From: Pseudomonadota bacterium
GTDB lineage: Bacteria; Pseudomonadota; Gammaproteobacteria; Steroidobacterales; Steroidobacteraceae
Length of the DNA stretch: 64,000 nucleotides
Direction: 5' to 3'
Assembly: GCA_019352035.1 (NCBI GenBank)
Contig: JABBNZ010000004.1
Span: forward strand, 36,193-100,192
This document shows positions 13,314 to 22,100 of the stretch, in pieces (position 1 is the stretch's first letter; the number at the start of each line of letters is the position of its first letter). The translations under genes were made by a program, and so were the position numbers. Under the pieces are notes generated by a model, which worked only from the letters and a program-made list of their open reading frames with translations, had not been told where the DNA came from and did no database searches.

Positions 13314-14414
13314 GCGAGGCGGCGCGCCGGGCGCGCGCGGCGCCTGGCCGGCTCGAGCGAGGCCTTCGGCCGTGGGGTTGGCGCAGAGCTGGGCGTCCCG
13401 CTTCGCCTTCGGCTCGTGCGCGAGCCTGCGTGCCGCCGCGTAGAACCGCGGCAGGTCATCACCCTCTTGTCGCAGCAGGCGCTCGAATCCCGGCACACAG
13501 TCGTAATAAGTGCCCACTGAGACCAGATCCGCGTTGTTGAGTCCGTCGGCGATCCATTTGTCGTAGAGTGGCCAGCGGATTCTCAGGCGCTGCTCGAGCG
13601 AGCGGATGCTCCCCGCCAGCCCGGTGAAGATCTGCCGCTTGCGCCGCAGCTTCTCCCGCCGCGGAGCGGCCGAGGCATAGACGCGCGCCAGCCGGCCCCG
13701 GGTGCGCCGCAGCAGTGCGACCAACTGCCGGTCCTCGGTCCGCTCCTGCTCGAACTCCTCGATGCGCTGCGGGTGGCCCCGGTACTCGAGCCAGCGCTTC
13801 AGTCCCTCGTACTGCACGGTCACCGCGAAGGCCTCATCGAACCTCGAGTCATTCGGCACATAAAGAAGCTGGTGGGCGAGCTCGTGGAAAATCATGCCGG
13901 CCAGCTCCTCGCTCCCGTAGCGCATCATCGTGCTCATCACCGGATCGGGAAGCTTGCCGAGTGTAGAGTATGCAGGCACGCCCTCCACGACGACGTCATA
14001 GCCGCGGCGCTTCAACCCTGCCGCGAAGGCGCGGGCGCGCTGCTCGCTGAAGTAACCGCGATAGGCCACGCAGCCCGCGACGGGGAAGCACCATTGCTTC
14101 GGCTGCACCGACAGCGCTGGTGCGGCGACGACGTTCCATACGACGTAAGGACGGTCGATCCGAACGTACGTGCGATAGCTGTCGTTGTTCGGCAGCTTCA
14201 GCACGCGTGATGCGAAGTTGCGGGCGCTGCGGACCTCGGCGAGCTCGCGTATCAGCGGCTGTGATGTCTTCGGATCGTCGATCACTTGCACGATCGGCTT
14301 GCGATCGTGAATGACGTGCCATTCGCCGCCGGCGGCCTGTAGCAGATACATGGTGCTGGTGCAGCCGCAGATCGCGGCGAGCAGCACCGAGACGAGCGCC
14401 AGCCGAGAGGCCAT
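13308..14414 (-). CDS. Predicted zinc aminopeptidase lipoprotein
   Basis: I start at the ATG at 14414; the 617-aa ORF-track version adds about 250 residues that are only the shadow of cca. The 368-residue product begins with a lipoprotein signal (MASRLALVSVLLAAICG followed by Cys). It contains a metalloprotease HExxH motif in MIFHELAHQLLY and a downstream acidic stretch DEAFAV. The family is the predicted aminopeptidases annotated in many proteobacteria (WCFPVAGCVAYRGYF..., SVGTYYDCVPGFERLL). It is expected to be membrane-anchored facing the periplasm. Substrate unknown. The first 54 bp upstream are shared with the divergent cca promoter region. Confidence 0.85.
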   Translation of the reverse strand: MASRLALVSVLLAAICGCTSTMYLLQAAGGEWHVIHDRKPIVQVIDDPKTSQPLIRELAEVRSARNFASRVLKLPNNDSYRTYVRIDRPYVVWNVVAAPALSVQPKQWCFPVAGCVAYRGYFSEQRARAFAAGLKRRGYDVVVEGVPAYSTLGKLPDPVMSTMMRYGSEELAGMIFHELAHQLLYVPNDSRFDEAFAVTVQYEGLKRWLEYRGHPQRIEEFEQERTEDRQLVALLRRTRGRLARVYASAAPRREKLRRKRQIFTGLAGSIRSLEQRLRIRWPLYDKWIADGLNNADLVSVGTYYDCVPGFERLLRQEGDDLPRFYAAARRLAHEPKAKRDAQLCANPTAEGLARAGQAPRAPGAPPRS

Positions 14415-14468
14415 GCTGAGGGCGCGCGTGGGGGCGGGGTGGGCCTTCTCGGTTAACATGGGCGCATT

Positions 14469-15680
14469 ATGCAGGTGTATTTGGTCGGCGGTGCCGTGCG
14501 GGACCAGTTGCTCGGGCGTCCCGTTAAGGAGCGTGACTGGGTCGTGGTCGGCGCTTCGCCGCAGGAGCTCGAGCAGCAGGGCTTCGTTCCCGTGGGCCGG
14601 GAGTTTCCGGTGTTCCTGCACCCGCAGACTCACGAGGAGTACGCGCTCGCCCGCCTCGAGCGCAAGGTGGCGCCCGGGTATCGGGGGTTCACGACGCAGT
14701 TCTCCCCGGATGTGACGCTGGAGGAGGATCTGCGCCGCCGGGATCTCACGATCAATGCCATGGCCGAGACGCCCTCCGGCGAGATCGTGGACCCTTACGG
14801 CGGCCGTCGCGATCTCGAGGCGCGGCTGTTGCGGCACGTGTCCGACAGCTTCATCGAGGATCCCGTGCGGGTCCTGCGCGTGGCGCGCTTCGCGGCACGC
14901 TATGCGCAGCTCGGGTTTCGCGTGGCGGAGGAGACCGTCGCGCTCATGCGCACGATGACCGCGTCCGGAGAACTGACCGCGCTCGTTCCGGAGCGGGTCT
15001 GGCAGGAGACCGAGCGTGCGCTCGGCGAGGCGCGTCCCGAGGTTTTCTTCGAGACGTTGCGCGAGTGCGGCGCGCTGCGGGTGATCTTCCCGGAGCTCGA
15101 TGCTCTCTATGGCGTGCCGCAGCCGCCGCGCTGGCATCCGGAAGTGGACACGGGCGTGCACGTCATGCTGGCATTGCGCTATTCAGCAGCCACCGGCGCC
15201 CCCGCGACGGTCCGATTTGCCGCTCTCATGCATGATCTCGGCAAGGCGTTGACGGCTCCGGAGCGCTGGCCGAGCCATCGCGGACATGAGGAGGCCGGCG
15301 TGCCGCTGATCGAGGGGCTCTGCACACGGCTCAAGGTGCCGAACGGCTTCAGGGATCTGGCCGTCATGACGGCGCGGCATCATGCCGTCGTCCACCGCGC
15401 GGCGGAGCTGCGGGCCGCAACCGTGTTGAAACTCCTGGAGGCGACGGACGCGTTCCGCCGGCCGGAGCGGTTCGAGGAGATGCTGGCTGCGTGCGAGGCC
15501 GATGCGCGCGGACGCACCGGCCTCGAGGGGCAACCCTACCCCCAGCGCGACTATCTGCTCCGGGCACGCGCCGCGGCGGCTGCGGTGAGCCTGGACGCGA
15601 GCGAGCGTGAGGGTCTTGCCGGTCCGGCGATCGGGGAGAAGATCCGCGAGAAACGCCTGGCTGCGATTCGAGCGCTTTGA
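14469..15680 (+). CDS. cca: Multifunctional CCA tRNA nucleotidyltransferase
   Basis: Adds or repairs the 3' CCA of tRNAs. The 403-residue protein has the class II signatures [36 protein letters not shown] and [19 protein letters not shown]. The HD phosphohydrolase domain of the multifunctional bacterial form is present, with [14 protein letters not shown] and [17 protein letters not shown]. Usual length for gammaproteobacterial Cca. It reads outward from the divergent lipoprotein aminopeptidase. Confidence 0.97.
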   Translation: MQVYLVGGAVRDQLLGRPVKERDWVVVGASPQELEQQGFVPVGREFPVFLHPQTHEEYALARLERKVAPGYRGFTTQFSPDVTLEEDLRRRDLTINAMAETPSGEIVDPYGGRRDLEARLLRHVSDSFIEDPVRVLRVARFAARYAQLGFRVAEETVALMRTMTASGELTALVPERVWQETERALGEARPEVFFETLRECGALRVIFPELDALYGVPQPPRWHPEVDTGVHVMLALRYSAATGAPATVRFAALMHDLGKALTAPERWPSHRGHEEAGVPLIEGLCTRLKVPNGFRDLAVMTARHHAVVHRAAELRAATVLKLLEATDAFRRPERFEEMLAACEADARGRTGLEGQPYPQRDYLLRARAAAAAVSLDASEREGLAGPAIGEKIREKRLAAIRAL

Positions 15681-15692
15681 GCCGGCCCTGGC

Positions 15693-16646
15693 TCAATCGT
15701 TGGTCTTGCGGGCGGCGTTGAGCTCGGTCGGCCCGGTGAAAGGGCCCAGGTAGTAGGGCAGCGCCGCGATCATGTGGCGGGGTGAGATCCCGAGCCGCGC
15801 GAGACCGTTCTCGGTGCAGACGCAGTCCACGGCCAGTGAGCGGAAGTTGTCGAGGGTGAGCGGCTTCCCGGGCAACAGACCGAGGATCGCGGCCTGCAGA
15901 CGGCCGAGCGCATCCGGCAGCCTCAGGATGTGGCACGGGAGCTGGGCCACGGCCGAGGTCATGCGCACGATCTGCTCGAGCGTCAGAATTTCCGGGCCGC
16001 AGAGCTCGTATGTCCCGCCGAAACTGCCGCTGTCCTCCAGAGTCCGCACGAACGCCTCCGCCACATCCGCAACGTCCACCGGCGCGAAGCGCGCCTGAGC
16101 GCGCGCCAGTGGCAGAAACCCGCCTCCCAGCCGCAGGAGCGCCGCGAAGCGGTTGGTGAGGGAGTCGCGGGGACCGAAGATCACCGAGGGGCGGAAGATC
16201 GTGAAGTCGAGGTGCCCGGCGGCGGCGCGGATGTGCCCCTCCGCCTCGCCCTTGGAGCGCAGATAGCGGCTGGGGCCCCGATCCCGATCGGCGCCGGCGG
16301 CGCTCATCTGCAGCAGCCGGCGGATGCGGGTCCCGCGCATGGCGGCGATCAGCTTCGCCGCGAAATCCGCGTGAACCGACTGGAATGTGGCGCGGCCGCT
16401 CTCATTGAGGATGCCGATGAGATTGATCACCGCATCCATGCCGGTCAGGAGCTGGCCGAGGGTGCGCGGGTCGTGCACGTTCGCGGTGACGAGCTCGGCG
16501 GTCGAGAGGATCTTGAGATGGTGGGCGTGAGCCGGGCTGCGCGTCGGTACGCGGACCCAATGTCCCTGGCGGACGAGCCTCGTCACGAGCTCCGTGCCGA
16601 GGAAGCCGGCGCCGCCCAGCACACAGATGTTCATCGGTCGCGGCAT
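15693..16646 (-). CDS. Atypical SDR, NAD(P)-binding complex I NDUFA9-like protein
   Basis: I start at the ATG at 16646 (MPRPMNICVLGGAGFLGTELV); the longer ORF-track start is inside degQ. The 317-residue protein has the atypical SDR nucleotide motif GGAGFLG, then INLIGILNESG, SAAGADRDRGPSRYLRSKGEAE and FRPSVIFGPRDSLTNRFA. This matches the NDUFA9-like SDR_a5 subgroup found beside respiratory and quinone genes. Substrate unknown. It follows the protease gene by 1 nt, so the two are one operon. Confidence 0.88.
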   Translation of the reverse strand: MPRPMNICVLGGAGFLGTELVTRLVRQGHWVRVPTRSPAHAHHLKILSTAELVTANVHDPRTLGQLLTGMDAVINLIGILNESGRATFQSVHADFAAKLIAAMRGTRIRRLLQMSAAGADRDRGPSRYLRSKGEAEGHIRAAAGHLDFTIFRPSVIFGPRDSLTNRFAALLRLGGGFLPLARAQARFAPVDVADVAEAFVRTLEDSGSFGGTYELCGPEILTLEQIVRMTSAVAQLPCHILRLPDALGRLQAAILGLLPGKPLTLDNFRSLAVDCVCTENGLARLGISPRHMIAALPYYLGPFTGPTELNAARKTND

Positions 16647-16647
16647 G

Positions 16648-17808
16648 TCATTGCCTCGAGCGAGCAGGTGGGCCGTCCGGCGCGCGAGCCGGGTTGCCGG
16701 CCGGGGCGCGGACGAGCGTGTTGGCGAGGATGGCGTGCCGCTGCTCCCGCCGGCCGTCGTGCAGCAGATCGATGGTGACTTCATCGCCGACCCGCAGGAA
16801 TGCGATCGCATTGCGCAGGTCGGCGTTGGACCGGATGTCGTGGCCGGCAATCGCCGTGATCACATCGCCTGCCCGGACGCCGGCCGCCTCGGCCGGAGAG
16901 CCGCGAACCACTTGCGTCACGAGTCCTCCCGCGGTCCTCTGCAGCCCGAGGGAGCGAGCCACTTCCGGGGTGACGGCATACACGCTGACGCCCAGCTGGC
17001 CGCGTCTGACGGCACCGTACTCGATGAGCTGGCGCATGATGCGCCTGGCGGTATCCACGGGTATGGCGAACCCGATGCCGATGTTGCCGCCGCTGCCCGA
17101 GAGGATGGCCGTGTTGATGCCGACCAGATGGCCGCGCAGATCGACGAGCGCTCCTCCCGAGTTGCCGGGATTGATCGAGGCGTCCGTCTGGATGTAGTCC
17201 TCATAATGGTTGGGGCTGAGGCCGGAGCGCCGCAACCCGCTGACGATGCCCGCGGTTGCGGAGTCCGGCAGCCCGAACGGATTGCCGATCGCCACCACGA
17301 AATCGCCCACCGCCAGCTTCGCGGAATCGCCGAGCGCGACCTGGGCCAGGCCGTGGGCGTGGACCTGCACCACCGCGACGTCGGAAGGAGGGTCGGCACC
17401 GACCAGCTTCGCTTTGAGTTTACGCCCGTCCTCCAGAGTGACGGTGATGCCGGTGGCGTGATCCACCACGTGGGCGTTGGTCAGGATGTAGCCGCGCCTG
17501 GCATCGACGATGACGCCGGAGCCCGCCGCTGCGAACGGTTGCTCGTCGTGATCCTGGCCCGGGAGGTTGCGAAAGAAGCGGTTGAAAAAGGGGTCGTCGT
17601 GCAGCGGATCGCCGCTGTCGCGCTCAGGCCGGACGCCTCGTATGGAGATCGTGACGACTGCGGGCGACACCCGGCGGATCATGGGGGCGAGCGAGGGGCC
17701 CCGCGTCCCGATCACGGCGGCGGGTATCGCGGCGGCTGCGGCCGCGAAAGGCATTCCTGCCGCGGCCGCGATGAGCAGGGCGGTGAAGGCAAGCTCCCGG
17801 GAGTTCAT
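16648..17808 (-). CDS. DegQ/HtrA-type periplasmic serine protease, single PDZ
   Basis: A trypsin-like periplasmic quality-control protease. From the ATG at 17808 the product is 386 residues with a signal sequence (MNSRELAFTALLIAAAAGMPFAAA). The catalytic triad is visible: His in LTNAHVVD, Asp in PPSDVAVVQV, and Ser in NPGNSGGALVDL. One PDZ domain follows (YGAVRRGQLGVSVYAVTPEVARSLGL...GVRAGDVITAIAGHDI), so it is shorter than two-PDZ DegP and closer to DegS in layout. An upstream in-frame ATG at 17841 is an alternative. TATAAT ends 3 nt before the 17808 ATG and no Shine-Dalgarno is visible. Operonic with the SDR downstream. Confidence 0.92.
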   Translation of the reverse strand: MNSRELAFTALLIAAAAGMPFAAAAAAIPAAVIGTRGPSLAPMIRRVSPAVVTISIRGVRPERDSGDPLHDDPFFNRFFRNLPGQDHDEQPFAAAGSGVIVDARRGYILTNAHVVDHATGITVTLEDGRKLKAKLVGADPPSDVAVVQVHAHGLAQVALGDSAKLAVGDFVVAIGNPFGLPDSATAGIVSGLRRSGLSPNHYEDYIQTDASINPGNSGGALVDLRGHLVGINTAILSGSGGNIGIGFAIPVDTARRIMRQLIEYGAVRRGQLGVSVYAVTPEVARSLGLQRTAGGLVTQVVRGSPAEAAGVRAGDVITAIAGHDIRSNADLRNAIAFLRVGDEVTIDLLHDGRREQRHAILANTLVRAPAGNPARAPDGPPARSRQ

Positions 17809-17820
17809 GAGATTATAGAA

Positions 17821-17873
17821 AAGCGCTGGATCCGGGCTCATGCCCGGCCCGACGCTGCTTTGGGCAAAGAGCG
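17821..17873 (-). repeat. 53-bp dispersed repeat, copy 1
   Basis: Read on the minus strand, this intergenic sequence matches 61715-61767 on the plus strand at about 48 of 53 positions without gaps. It carries the inverted repeat CCGGGCATGAGCCCGG followed by ATCCAGCGCTT. It lies just upstream of the protease gene. A degenerate half-copy (GCCCGGGTCCAGCGCTTTT) occurs at 4294-4312. Confidence 0.75.
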
Positions 17874-18057
17874 GGGTTTAGGCAGGACGCCGTGCCCAAA
17901 GCGCCGCCACCCGCGGCGGCGGGGCGCCTTCCTGGGCCTGGGGGCATGCGTTCGCTCCGCTTCATGATTCGGGATCGACCGTGTCGATGGATATCTACGG
18001 AGAGCCCATTCTACAAGTCCGCCGGGCCGGGGACGAAGTCCGTAAAAGCCCCGGTGA

Positions 18058-18086
18058 AGCTGCCGGGAGCGGGGCTCCCGGCAGCT
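18058..18086 (-). terminator. Hairpin downstream of hsp20
   Basis: A perfect 13-bp inverted repeat (AGCTGCCGGGAGC / GCTCCCGGCAGCT) with a GGG loop lies 18 bp beyond the hsp20 stop codon. On the minus strand the T-run is displaced (CTTTTA about 13 nt later), so this is a strong hairpin but an imperfect intrinsic terminator. Confidence 0.5.
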
Positions 18087-18103
18087 CGGGGGGATGGGGC
18101 CCT

Positions 18104-18538
18104 TCAGGCCGCGGCGACCTCGATGCGCCGCGGCTGCAGCTTCGCCTGCTTCGGAATCGTCACCTCGAGCACGCCGTGAGCATGCTTCGCGGTGATCGAC
18201 TCCAGGTTCGCGCTCTCCGGCAGGGTGAAGCGCCGCAGGAACCTGCCGCTGCGCCGCTCGAGACGCCGGTAGGCGCTCGATTCCCCCTGCGCGAGCGCAT
18301 GCCGCTCGCCCCGGATGGTGAGGACGCCCTTATCGGCAGTGATCTCGATGTCCTTCGACTCCACGCCGGGGACGTCGACCAACACCGCGAACCGCTCCGG
18401 CTCCTCGTAGACGTCGACCTGCGGGAGCCACCAGCCGCCCTCGGATTCGCCGGCGTCGGCGGTGGGGGGGAATGCCTCATCGAATTGCCGATGCAGGCGG
18501 TTGACGAGCGACCAGGGCTCGTAGCGCAGAATGGTCAT
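18104..18538 (-). CDS. Small heat shock protein, Hsp20/alpha-crystallin family
   Basis: A 144-residue ATP-independent holdase. I start at the ATG at 18538 because GGAGG lies 8 nt upstream (GCTTGGAGGTTTGTAAC). The alpha-crystallin domain spans about 40-135: WLPQVDVYEEPERFAVLVDVPGV, KDIEITADKGVLTIRGERH, RRSGRFLRRFTLPESANLESITAKHAHGVLEVTIPKQ. The N-terminus (MTILRYEPWSLVNRLHRQFDEAF) is the usual class A form. A heat-shock-type promoter lies upstream. Confidence 0.95.
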   Translation of the reverse strand: MTILRYEPWSLVNRLHRQFDEAFPPTADAGESEGGWWLPQVDVYEEPERFAVLVDVPGVESKDIEITADKGVLTIRGERHALAQGESSAYRRLERRSGRFLRRFTLPESANLESITAKHAHGVLEVTIPKQAKLQPRRIEVAAA

Positions 18539-18600
18539 GTTACAAACCTCCAAGCGAGAGTGGATGTCAGGCCGTCAGCCTCACTATGTCGTTGGAGGCG

Positions 18601-18629
18601 ATTTGCGGGCGGGCGGGCCGCGTTTCAAG
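18601..18629 (-). promoter_or_regulatory. Candidate sigma-32 heat-shock promoter for hsp20
   Basis: On the minus strand: CTTGAAA, 13 nt, then CCCGCAAAT. The sigma-32 consensus is CTTGAAA with a CCCCATNT -10 and comparable spacing. It lies about 60 nt upstream of the hsp20 start and fits the gene's function. Confidence 0.6.
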
Positions 18630-18774
18630 CGGCGAGCGCCCGCGCCCGACGCGCGGGCCGGGGGCCCTGCCGCCATGGATGGCCAGTGGCACGGCCCAGC
18701 CTGCTGCGTTGGCGAGTGGCAAAACCTGGAGCGCGGCATGTGGACATGCTGTGCAGAACATGTGAGCGGGCTGA

Positions 18775-18790
18775 GCACAATATATTGGGG
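18775..18790. promoter_or_regulatory. NrdR-like box 1
   Basis: GCACAATATATTGGGG matches the NrdR consensus acaCwAtATaTwGtgt at 13 of 16 positions. It lies about 350 bp upstream of nrdJa. NrdR is the ATP/dATP-sensing repressor of ribonucleotide reductase genes. Confidence 0.55.
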
Positions 18791-18950
18791 TTGCGCAAGC
18801 CGCGAAAAAGGGGCTTCCGAAAATTCTTAAGGATGTCCGTCGCGGCCCATTACGCTGTAAGTTATTGTTTTATAAGACTGCATTTTGACCGCTGAAATAT
18901 GTCCGAGAATCTTGACGCCTGCCGGGGTGCTCATTAGGCTCTGTACCCCG

Positions 18951-18966
18951 ACACAAGATCTTGTGC
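18951..18966. promoter_or_regulatory. NrdR-like box 2
   Basis: ACACAAGATCTTGTGC matches the NrdR consensus at 13 of 16 positions and contains a perfect 14-bp palindrome. It lies about 175 bp upstream of the nrdJa start. The centre-to-centre distance from box 1 is about 176 bp, wider than the usual adjacent pair. Confidence 0.55.
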
Positions 18967-19140
18967 CCGCGAGGCGGCTCCACGGGATCGCGCGTTCGGG
19001 GAGGTTCAGGGGGCGCCGGCTGCCAGAGCAGCGAGCGGGCAATCCCGCCGGCATAGGCCGCTTCGCGCGGCCGCGCGAAGCCGCATCCCCTGTGATCCGT
19101 AGGACAGGCGTGCTAAAGACAATCGGAGCGCCGCGGACAC

Positions 19141-22100
19141 ATGAATACCGTCGTGAAGATCGAGCCGAAGGATATCGATGCCATTCCGTTCCAGGAGGCA
19201 TCGCTTGACATCTGGGACAAGAAATACCGCCTGACCGCCAAAGACGGGACGCCCATCGATAGGACGATGGACGATACCTACAAGCGCGTCGCCCGTGCGC
19301 TCGCCGATGTCGAGCGTGAAGAGGTGCGCGAGCACTGGTACGAGCGGTTCCTCTGGGCTCTGCGCCGCGGCGCCATTCCCGCGGGACGCGTGACTTCCAA
19401 CGCGGGCGCGCTGGAGCACAAGCCGGCCACCTCCACGATCAACTGCACGGTGTCGGGAACGATCCGCGACTCGATGGACGACATTTTGCGAAAGGTCCAT
19501 GAAGCCGGCCTGACACTCAAGGCCGGCTGCGGCATCGGCTACGAGCACTCCACCCTGCGGCCGCGCGGCGCCTACGTCTCCGGTGCGGGCGCCTACACGT
19601 CAGGTCCGCTGTCGTTCATGGATATCTACGACAAGATGTGCTTCACGGTCTCCTCGGCCGGGGGGCGCCGCGGCGCGCAGATGGGCACGTTCGACGTAGG
19701 GCACCCCGACGCCATGGAGTTCATCCGCGCCAAACGTGAGAACGGCAGGCTGCGTCAGTTCAACCTGTCGCTCCTCATCACCGATGAGTTCATGGCCGCC
19801 GTGCGCGAGAACCGCGAGTGGAAGCTGGCGTTTCCCGTCATCCGCACGGAGATCGAGGGCGAACAGCCTGATCTGACCGACAGCGCCAGTTACGTCTGGC
19901 GCGAATGGCCGGTTCACGATGGCTACATCGTGAACGAGGAAGGCCTGGTCGCCTGCAAGGTGTACAAGACACTGCCGGCCCGGCGCATGTGGGACGTCAT
20001 CATGACGTCGACCTACGATTTCGCCGAGCCGGGATTCATCCTCATCGACCGCGTCAACGAGATGAACAACAACTGGTGGTGCGAGAACATCCGCGCCACC
20101 AATCCGTGCGTCACCGCGGATACCCGGCTGGCGACCCAGTATGGACTCGTGCGTATCGGCGATCTCCATGATGCGCGCGTGGACATTCAGGCCACGGTGG
20201 ATCGCCGGGCTCTCGGCGAGAGCGAAGGCGGAGTGGCTGTGCGTCCCGCGGTGCCCGCGTTCATGACGGCTCCATCGGCTGATGTATATCGAGTAGTCAC
20301 CGAAGCGGGTTACGAGATCAAGGCCACTGAGTGGCACGACTTCTACACCACCCGCGGCAAGGTCAAGCTCAAGGATCTCAAGCCCGGTGACGAGCTGCTG
20401 ATCCAGTCGGGCAAAGGACAGTTCGGCGGCTGCGGCGGCGCAGAGGTTGGCGTGTTGCTGGGCCTGATCACCGCAGACGGGCACATCACCAACCACGGCA
20501 AAGGGCGGCAAGCCGCCGTGGTGAACTTGTGGGGCGCGGACCGCGATTACGCTGATGTTCTGGTGTCCTACGTCAACACCATGATTACGGGTTGGGCTGC
20601 CGGGCCAAGGAATTACCGCGTGAGCGCGGTTGCGGTACCGGAGCGGAACCTGGTGATGATTCGCTCCGTGATCCTCATGCGCTACCTCAGGGAATTTTAC
20701 GGAATCAGCGTGGCGTGCAAGACCGCCGTGCCGGAGATCATCTGGCGCGGCAACGAGGAGTGCGTCAAGGGGTATCTGCGCGGATTGTTCCAATCTGACG
20801 GCACGGTGAACACGAGCGGAAACGCCGGTACCAGCTGCTCGGTTCGTCTGGCTTCCTGCCATCCGTCGCTCCTCAGGGACGTGCAGATGCTGCTCGCGAA
20901 CATCGGCATCTTCTCGAGCGTGCACAAGCGCCGTGAAGCGGGTGAGAGGCTTCTGCCGGACGGCAAGGGCGGCAAGAAGGCTTATGCATGCAAGGCCGAC
21001 TATGAGCTCATCGTCGACGGGGAGTCGCGTGAGCGCTTCATGTCGGAAATCGGCTTCCTCGCGGATCCGAAAAAGGAGAAGTACGAAAGATGGGCGGAAG
21101 GCAAAGCGCCGCGGAAAACCCAGCGATTTGCCAGCCGCATCGCTGAAATCGTGTACGTGGGCAAGGAGGCCGTGTTCGATACGACCCAGCCTGACCACAA
21201 TGCCGTGATCTTCAACGGCATCGTGACAGGGCAATGCGGAGAGCAGCCATTGCCGCCGTACGGGTCATGTCTGTTAGGTTCAGTGAACCTGACTCGCTTT
21301 GTGCGGGAGCCGTTCACCGAGCGCGCCAAGTTCGATTGGGAGGAGTACCGCGCGGTGGTGAAGGTCTTCACGCGCATGCTCGACAACGTCGTGGAGATCA
21401 ACGGACTGCCGCTCGAGAAGCAGCGCGAAGAGATTCTGCGCAAGCGCCGCCACGGCATGGGGTACCTGGGCCTCGGGAGCACGATGACGCTGCTGCGCAT
21501 GAAGTACGGCTCGTCCGAGTCGACCCGCTTCACGGAGGAAGTGTCGCGCGAGATGGCCCTGGCCGGCTGGGAAGCGGGGCTCGAGCTGGCGCGCGAGAAG
21601 GGGCCGGCACCCATCATGAACGAGGGTTTCAAGGTCACGAAGGAGATGCTGAGGAAGCGTCCCGAGATGGCCCGCGACGGCTGGAAGCCCGGCGACAAGA
21701 TCCCCGGGCGGATTCTGCACGCGAAATACAGCCGCTACATGCAGCGCGTTGCGCAAGTCGCGCCCAGGCTGGTGGAAGAGCTGGCGGAGACCGGCTCCCG
21801 ATTCACGCACCACACTTCGATAGCGCCGACGGGGACGATCTCGCTCTCGCTCGCCAACAATGCATCGAACGGCATCGAGCCCTCATTCGCACATTATTAC
21901 TTCCGCAACGTGATCAGGGGCGGCAAGAAGTCGAAGGAGAAGGTCGACGTCTACTCCTTCGAGCTGCTGGCCTACCGTGAGCTCATGAACCCGAAAGCGA
22001 AGCCCGGCTCGACCGCGGAGGGCGAGAGACTGCCGGACTATTTCATCGCGTCCGAGGACGTCAAGCCGAGCGAGCATGTGGACGTGCAGGCTGCGGCACA

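Larger units (their letters stand above)
18539..19140. other. 600-bp regulatory gap between hsp20 and nrdJa
   Basis: No gene is supported here. The left part carries the hsp20 ribosome-binding site and a sigma-32-like promoter. The right part is the nrdJa upstream region with two NrdR-like boxes, and an AT-rich island at about 18835-18900 that probably holds the promoter. I could not pick confident -35/-10 hexamers or a cobalamin riboswitch. Confidence 0.7.

Noticed and set aside
14415-15161. N-terminal 250 residues of the 617-aa minus-strand ORF
   Set aside because: They lie entirely opposite cca; the lipoprotein signal starting at 14414 is the real N-terminus.
18540-19140. Cobalamin riboswitch before the B12-dependent reductase
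   Set aside because: No B12-box-like sequence was seen. The identifiable control signals are the NrdR-like boxes; class II enzymes use B12 as cofactor and need not be controlled by it.
20107-21234. A separate homing-endonuclease gene inside nrdJa
   Set aside because: The reading frame is continuous across both junctions, and splicing blocks A, B, F and G are present, so it is an in-frame intein.
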